From Paramecium octaurelia (taxonomy: Eukaryota; Ciliophora; Oligohymenophorea; Peniculida; Parameciidae): a stretch of 64,000 bases of DNA. The position numbers and the translations under genes are program-made. The notes under the pieces were generated by a model, which worked only from the letters and a program-made list of their open reading frames with translations, had not been told where the DNA came from and ran no database searches. Location: positions 376,747-440,746 of the forward strand of contig CAJJDP010000030.1 of NCBI GenBank assembly GCA_905182995.1, read 5' to 3'. Shown one piece after another: positions 58,315-64,000 of this stretch. The number at the start of each line of letters is the position of its first letter. Within the stretch, counting starts at the first letter, position 1.

Positions 58315-58677
58315 TGACACTATTGATAGTTTATTTTATTATTTCAGTTGTTAAATAGATAATTAGAAGTTAGACTTTAGTTTTTATTAATCTTTTACTT
58401 GCAAATCTTTAATATTATCCTAAATCAAGGGATCTCCAAAAGGTTTTAGATTAAAATTGCAAATTATTTATTATCTTTTGATATTTTAAAGCAATTTAAT
58501 GTGAATTTGGGGGGATTACTCAAGGTGTTTGGGCTTAATAATTCAATTTGATTATAAAATTCTGATAATATTCGTAAAATAGAATGGCTTAAAAAGGAGT
58601 GAAGCTGATATTATCAAGGAAATTCTGATTGTGAGAATAAACAAATTAATTTCTTTAAATTGAGATATTATTTAAAT
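58315..58677. other. intergenic, no gene recognised
   Basis: AT-rich, 360 bp, with only very short frames. Confidence 0.4.
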
Positions 58678-59459
58678 ATGTACTCTTAAGGCACTTAATA
58701 TCCAAACTCTAAGTACAAAACCTAACTTTGTAGACATTTTAGTATTGATTTGATATTTATCTGAATAGCACAGAATGGAGTTTGCGCTTTAGCAATAAGA
58801 TGTTAATTTGCTCATGGACCATAAGAACTTCGATAAAATGCTTAGCAACCCCAAAGTTTCCCAGAGTAGACAGTTTAGCCGAATACTTATAATAAAGTGT
58901 AGGGAATCAATCCTATGATTGTAAATTACAAAAGTAAGATCAAGGATTAATTAATGTAGCATAATTGTGTAAACATTTTAATCCTTAAACTGGGCAATGT
59001 AAAAATGGTCCTACTTGCACATTTGCACATGGTGAAAACGAGTTAAATACGATGCCCTATTTACAAAATTAATATTTGTAATGCTTCTATTTGATTATTT
59101 CTGATTAGATTGATGCAATAGCAGATGAAATAGATCAATCAATAATAAATGTAGGCAGAATTAACATAGCAAATATTAGTGATGATTTTAACAAATATGG
59201 AACATATTTTTCCAGGCTAGCAAGTATTAAATACTGTTGATAGTAGTAAATTCTTGCATTGTTGAAGCAAGGCTAAGAGAAGGCGAAATCAGGGGATACA
59301 TAAGGAGCAAGTGAAATAATTAAACTGATTATACACGATTAGGATAGATCAAAGGAAGAGAAATAGCAATATCAATAAATTTATAATAATGCTTAAAGGC
59401 ATTATGATTAAAAATTGAAAGAGATTCAATCTTCATAATAGTAGTAATAGCTTTATTGA
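58678..59459 (+). CDS. CCCH-type zinc-finger RNA-binding protein
   Basis: Introns of 27, 26, 31 and 20 nt join to 225 residues. Two CCCH-like fingers: YKTQLCRHFTQNGVCALAIR then CQFAHG, and YKTQLCKHFNPQTGQCKNGP then TCTFAHGENEL. YKTQLCxxF is the lead-in typical of the TIS11/tristetraprolin group, which binds AU-rich elements in mRNA and controls decay. The C-terminal ~100 residues are Gln-rich helices (YQQIYNNAQRHYDQKLKEIQ). The 20-nt intron before QQILALLKQGQ is near the minimum for this genome. Confidence 0.88.
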
Positions 59460-59591
59460 AATATATTATTATATATACAGATATTATAAATGAAAATAGA
59501 TATTATAATTTTAGGTGGATGAAAACTTGTAAGCCTTAATGGAAACAGCAAGATGCTTAAAGGTATGTTTATAATTAATATACATATATTT

Positions 59592-60212
<621 letters not shown>

Positions 60213-60262
60213 TTAATTATAAATTTTATGAACACTTTTATAGTCATTTAAATATTAGAAAC

Positions 60263-60335
60263 CGTATTTTAGTGTAATTATTATCGTATCACTCTAACAA
60301 GCTGAAGGTCCCCAGTTCCAATCTGTCCCAATTGC
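60263..60335 (+). pseudogene. degenerate tRNA-Val-like sequence (anticodon AAC)
   Basis: A 73-nt segment resembles eukaryotic tRNA-Val: TAGTGTA in the D arm, CTAACAA as anticodon loop with AAC, AAGGTCCCC before the T arm, and TTCCAAT where TTCGAAT is expected. A run of six T follows at 60337-60342 as a pol III stop would. Acceptor and T stems do not pair properly and the B box is altered, so I treat it as a tRNA relic. Confidence 0.5.
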
Positions 60336-60513
60336 CTTTTTTAATAGATAAAAATGTTGGATCAAATTTATTATATTTAGTTGCATCATTATGTATATTT
60401 ACATATTCTACTTGGAAATTAAAAAACATAACCAATTTTTGTGTTCAAACAGAGTAATTGATCTCAATAATTGATTAGTATATAATAACTATATTTATTT
60501 AATTTAACTGATA

Positions 60514-61368
60514 ATGAAAATAGCATGCCCTTTAGGAGATATGTTTATGACAGCAGTATATGCACCAACTGGTAGAGCTACTTGCAAAGGGTGCTAAGCA
60601 AAGATTGGCAAAGATGAACTAAGATTAAGCAACATTGTAGATGAAGATCATTATCATCAAGAACACCATTATCATGCGGATTGTTTTTCATTAAAATCAG
60701 CCTTCAAGAATGCAACATACAAAGATATTTTCCATGTTGAAAATTTAACAAAGGAGGATTAAGAAAAAGTGAAAGCCATTCTTGAGAAACTATAAAAAAA
60801 AGAAATCAAAAAGAAACCCTAATAAAAAAAAGTAAATGCCAAGTCCAAATAAACTAAACCCAAAAAAAGTGATGTGGATGACGATGATAGTGATAGTGAT
60901 TATGACTACAAAAAAGACAAAAATTAAAAGGATAATAAGCAGAGCAAAGCCCTTAAGCCAAAAAAAGTAGAGGCTAACAAGAAATCTGAATAATCTGAAT
61001 TATCTGACAGTGGAAGTGATGATGAAGAACCTGATGTCTTTGTTCTTTATGATAAGACATAGAAAGAAGAGTTTAGAAAAATCTAATAGGAATTAGAGAA
61101 AAAATCAGCAGGTTAATTGAAATAGATGTTAAAAGCAAATGATCAAAAATAAACAGGGAACAAAGGAGAACTCATTGAAAGAATAGCTGATTGTATTATT
61201 AAGGGGTGTTTAGAGAAATGTCCCAACTGCTCAGGAGGAAGACCCAAATTAAATCCAGTTTAGAAAAACTTTAAATGTCCCGGTTATATGGATGACACAG
61301 AATTTAGGTTTTGCAATAAGGTTTACGGGCCAAAGGATCTCAAGAGAATTCCTTGGGTTGATGTTTGA
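60514..61368 (+). CDS. zf-PARP / PADR1 domain protein without PARP catalytic domain
   Basis: Intronless 284-residue frame. Residues ~1-75 are a PARP-type zinc finger: APTGRATCKGCQAKIGKDEL followed by RLS, and HHYHADCFSLKSAF. The middle is an acidic/basic low-complexity linker (SDVDDDDSDSDYDYKKDKN). The C-terminal ~100 residues form a PADR1-like unit: helices LKQMLKANDQKQTGNKGEL and the zinc ribbon CPNCSGG...KCPGYMDDTEFRFCNKVYG. In PARP1 these modules sense DNA breaks; the WGR and ADP-ribosyl transferase domains are absent here. It probably binds DNA in the nucleus. The next gene starts only 17 bp after the stop. Confidence 0.88.
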
Positions 61369-61385
61369 TATTTTATATAACAATT

Positions 61386-61725
61386 ATGTCGAAGACCTTA
61401 CTGATCGATAATATATGTAATATTAGCAATCCCTGTTATGATCTTCTATCTTTTTTGCACCATAGACAAACCGACACTCTTTATTACAATTTCTTTGAAA
61501 TTAAACAGTGTGGAGATACAGGGTGCTTATTATAGTTATATTAGAGTGTATACTCTCCCGTAGACTCAAATATATTCAATTTAAGGTGACGAAGCGCCCT
61601 CAACCATGAAGTTAATCAAAGTTTGTGAATACAGCCTTAAGGTTTTGGGAGAGAATGGATTTATCACAAATTGTAGTAACATCTTCACATTAAGTATGAT
61701 CAAGCATGCAAAACGCAAGACCTGA
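61386..61725 (+). CDS. small protein, unknown function
   Basis: One 22-nt intron joins to 105 residues, ATG 61386 to TGA 61723-61725. The protein reads SKTLLIDNICNISNPCYDLL at the start and FEIKQCGDTGVYTLPQTQIY, STMKLIKVCEYSLKVLGENG, NCSNIFTLSMIKHAKRKT towards the end. It looks like a small globular domain with no membrane segment. I do not recognise it. It lies 17 bp downstream of the zf-PARP gene. Confidence 0.6.
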
Positions 61726-62108
61726 AAATGTATGCCAAGATGTATATTTAATTTGTGATCAAAAAGTATTTTAATTAATTAATTAAATCCATCTAATACT
61801 AATTCTCATTTCAATTGTGACATTACCTGAATTTCAAATTATTAAGAGGTTTTTCTTATGCATATCTTTTAGTTGCTGGAAATAATTAAAAGCAGGAAAA
61901 AGAGTGCAATACTCATTTATTTATAAAATTCCTTATTAAAATTATAAATATATTCTTCCTCAAAATAGATCGAGTAAGTAATTAATGATTTATAGACCTA
62001 TTGAGTATTAAAAATTATGTAATTATGAGGAGTGAGAATACTTTTGTGGTTGAGTTATATTTATTATTAATAAAATTTTAATTGTTCGATTAACGGAATA
62101 AAAAAACA
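61726..62108. other. intergenic, no gene recognised
   Basis: AT-rich spacer of 383 bp. Confidence 0.4.
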
Positions 62109-63965
62109 ATGAAAAATTCCCTTACCAAATTTTATACTTTAAACTCATTTTCATAAGATAAAACCTATACCTTTGTTAAATAGAGAAAGGAGTAATTGCA
62201 AGAAGAAATCGTTAAAATTAATGACGAAACAGAATTTGAAGTAATGATATTTATGAATTTGTAAGGACTTTGCTGAATTTAAGTTATTAAATCAGGATGA
62301 AACCATCATCTCAATTAAATATACTGTTGATTAATTTTATGACCCTTTTTAACAATAGGAAATCAAGGTAGAGCATTATGTTCAGGAATTGATTTATAAT
62401 GTAAGACGAAAATATCCTTGGATAACTATATTGGAGAAACGAATATCTCAATCTGCTGAATTATTGTGTTAGATTCAACTTTACAATCAGAAACATAAGG
62501 TGGTGTTGTTCAACAAGCCATTTACAAATACTTAACACATTTTAGAATTGCTAAAACTCTACATAGAGAGAGGAACAATCAACATTAAATTCGTATGTCA
62601 TAATTAGGATGTGATTGCTTTGGGTGGTCAATTGAATAATTTGTTTGAGGATGCTTTTATTACAATTTCTCAGAAAGATAAGTTGTAAATAAGTGACAAA
62701 TCGCATATTCCAGCTAAATTGATCACCATTAACAAGAAGCTTACATCCAACTTTATTAATTTTAAAGATCTGCCTTTGAATAACGATTTCATTGTTGATG
62801 TCTAAGGAAAGCATTTTAAATATGTACATTAAGATGTAAATTTCAATGAAAATGTCATAGAATTGGAAAGAAATGATATCATATAAGCCAAATATAAATT
62901 GATTCATCAAGGGAAATTGATCGAGGCAGATAAATTCTTAGTAAATGGGGTGTCCATTAATTTTAATGGAGAATATCGATTTTGGACTAAACCATAAATG
63001 GAATATATTGTAAGTATTGAGAAATTGGATTTCTATCCTAAGTAGCACATCTTAATCACAAAAGGATTTGGAGAATATAAATAGGAAGTCGAGATGATTA
63101 AAATCTAGAAAACTATATTGAAAATTACTAGTAAGAACATCATAGATTAGTCCATCCTTGATAATGTTGATATCAGTATTGATGGCAAGATAGTTGGATA
63201 GACCAATAAGAATGGTACAATAGTAATTTAGAATCTTGAATTGAGGAGTATTGTAATTAAGGCAGCGAAGAAGGGATTCCTGACAATGCCTTTACAATTT
63301 GATATATCAGCAAATAATATTGGTTAAAATCTATTGATTGAGATGTTTCCAGATTATTTTAGTTTAATGAATCAATTCCACATTTTGGTAGTTAAACCCA
63401 AAAGTGCAAAGAAACTATCTCTTTAATTGGTTGATATGGATGAGTAAAATAAAAGCAACATCTAACAGAAGGTAGTTCCATATAGTAATGGAAGTATCGT
63501 AAATTATGGAATACATATTGGCAATTTTGATGCGTTTGATAAACAGAAGAATATCTATCAATTATTCATCAAGGATTCAAAGGAGGTCTTGGCAAGATGC
63601 AGATAAAGCAGTTAAAACTTAAATAAGAAGTCTTAGCATGTTAATGCATCACCAATTAATTAAATGAAAACTAGAATAATTAATTAAAATTCAGATTTAA
63701 AGACAGACAGGGGTTTGAATTAAAATAAGAAATCTACTCCGAATTTAGAAGTTGAACATTTGCACATCTACTTGTCATTTGGAATGGATATCGTATGTTA
63801 GCAAATATTTGAAGTTGAAAAATTCACATCAAAAGTGTATGCTACCATTAATTGTAATTTTAGTTGAATTATATTATTAGTGCAAAGAAGGATTGTGGAG
63901 TTGGATGGCAAGGCTTATAGCTGCAGATAACAGAAGTCTCAATCAAAAACAAATAAAAGACGTGA
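62109..63965 (+). CDS. large protein with beta-sandwich-like repeats, unknown function
   Basis: Introns of 25 and 29 nt join to 600 residues, ATG 62109 to TGA 63963-63965. After a charged head come beta-rich segments: VEHYVQELIYNVRRKYPWIT, SAELLCQIQLYNQKHKVVLF, INFNGEYRFWTKPQMEYIVS. Around residue 350 is VDISIDGKIVGQTNKNGTIV followed by IVIKAAKKGFLTMPLQFDIS, the pattern of a carboxypeptidase-regulatory-like or PEGA beta sandwich. The tail is Lys/Asn/Gln-rich and then SFGMDIVCQQIFEVEKF. No enzyme motif is visible. A long standard-code frame on the minus strand (62551-62910) is a shadow. Confidence 0.7.
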
Positions 63966-64000
63966 AACTGGCAATATTCTATAACTATTGACAAATCAAA

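Noticed and set aside
62551..62910. 119-codon standard-code frame on the minus strand
   Set aside because: It lies wholly opposite the 600-residue plus-strand gene, which has a continuous ciliate-code frame and protein-like composition.

Overview
The window is macronuclear DNA of a ciliate, almost certainly a Paramecium (aurelia-group type). The evidence is in the reading frames: long conserved proteins read through TAA and TAG, which fall at glutamine positions, and end only at TGA. Introns are tiny (mostly 22-31 nt, GT...AG), intergenic spaces are short and the DNA is very AT-rich. In the standard code almost every gene is shattered, so everything below was read with TAA/TAG = Gln and TGA as the only stop.

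Layout. 0.4-6 kb: a small membrane protein, a coiled-coil protein, ribosomal protein eL8, and a SANT/Myb-like protein divergent from a coiled-coil protein. 6-15 kb: COPI alpha subunit, the mitochondrial Fe-S scaffold ISCU divergent from a dead dual-specificity phosphatase with a huge Gln-rich tail, and a coiled-coil protein. 15-19 kb: katanin p80 followed by a frame-broken dynein intermediate chain. 19.6-25.2 kb: a ~570-bp inverted repeat whose arms carry decayed gene copies; between the arms lie a two-TM protein, a MYCBP homologue and a novel protein. 25-31 kb: a coiled-coil protein, complex I subunit NDUFS6, a fused fatty acyl-CoA reductase/acyltransferase, and another coiled-coil protein. 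32-39 kb: a cyclin, an RBM39-like splicing factor, mitoribosomal uL29m, a SIM/CUE-like protein and an unknown. 40-45.8 kb: tRNA-Ser(UGA), small genes, and a GAF-domain coiled-coil gene whose 5' 1,347 bp is present twice around a single N. 45.9-50 kb: a membrane-anchored Cys-to-Ser papain-like protein, a CK2-like kinase, an RBX1-like RING protein divergent from a GSK3-like kinase. 51-64 kb: a Cys-rich multi-TM protein, an unknown, ribosomal eL6 and eL27, a tubulin-like fragment, a small RVxF-type protein, a CCCH zinc-finger protein, adenylate kinase 6, a degenerate tRNA-Val, a zf-PARP/PADR1 protein and two unknowns.

The content is typical of one eukaryotic chromosome segment: translation (eL8, eL6, eL27, uL29m, tRNA-Ser, AK6), mitochondria (ISCU, NDUFS6), trafficking and lipids (COPA, FAR-acyltransferase), cilia and microtubules (katanin p80, dynein IC, MYCBP, coiled-coil proteins), and signalling (cyclin, CK2-like, GSK3-like, RBX1-like). 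There are no operons; neighbours are packed tightly, with divergent start codons as little as 10-27 bp apart. All exon joins are by eye, so intron positions are predictions; CDS coordinates run from the ATG to the TGA and include introns.
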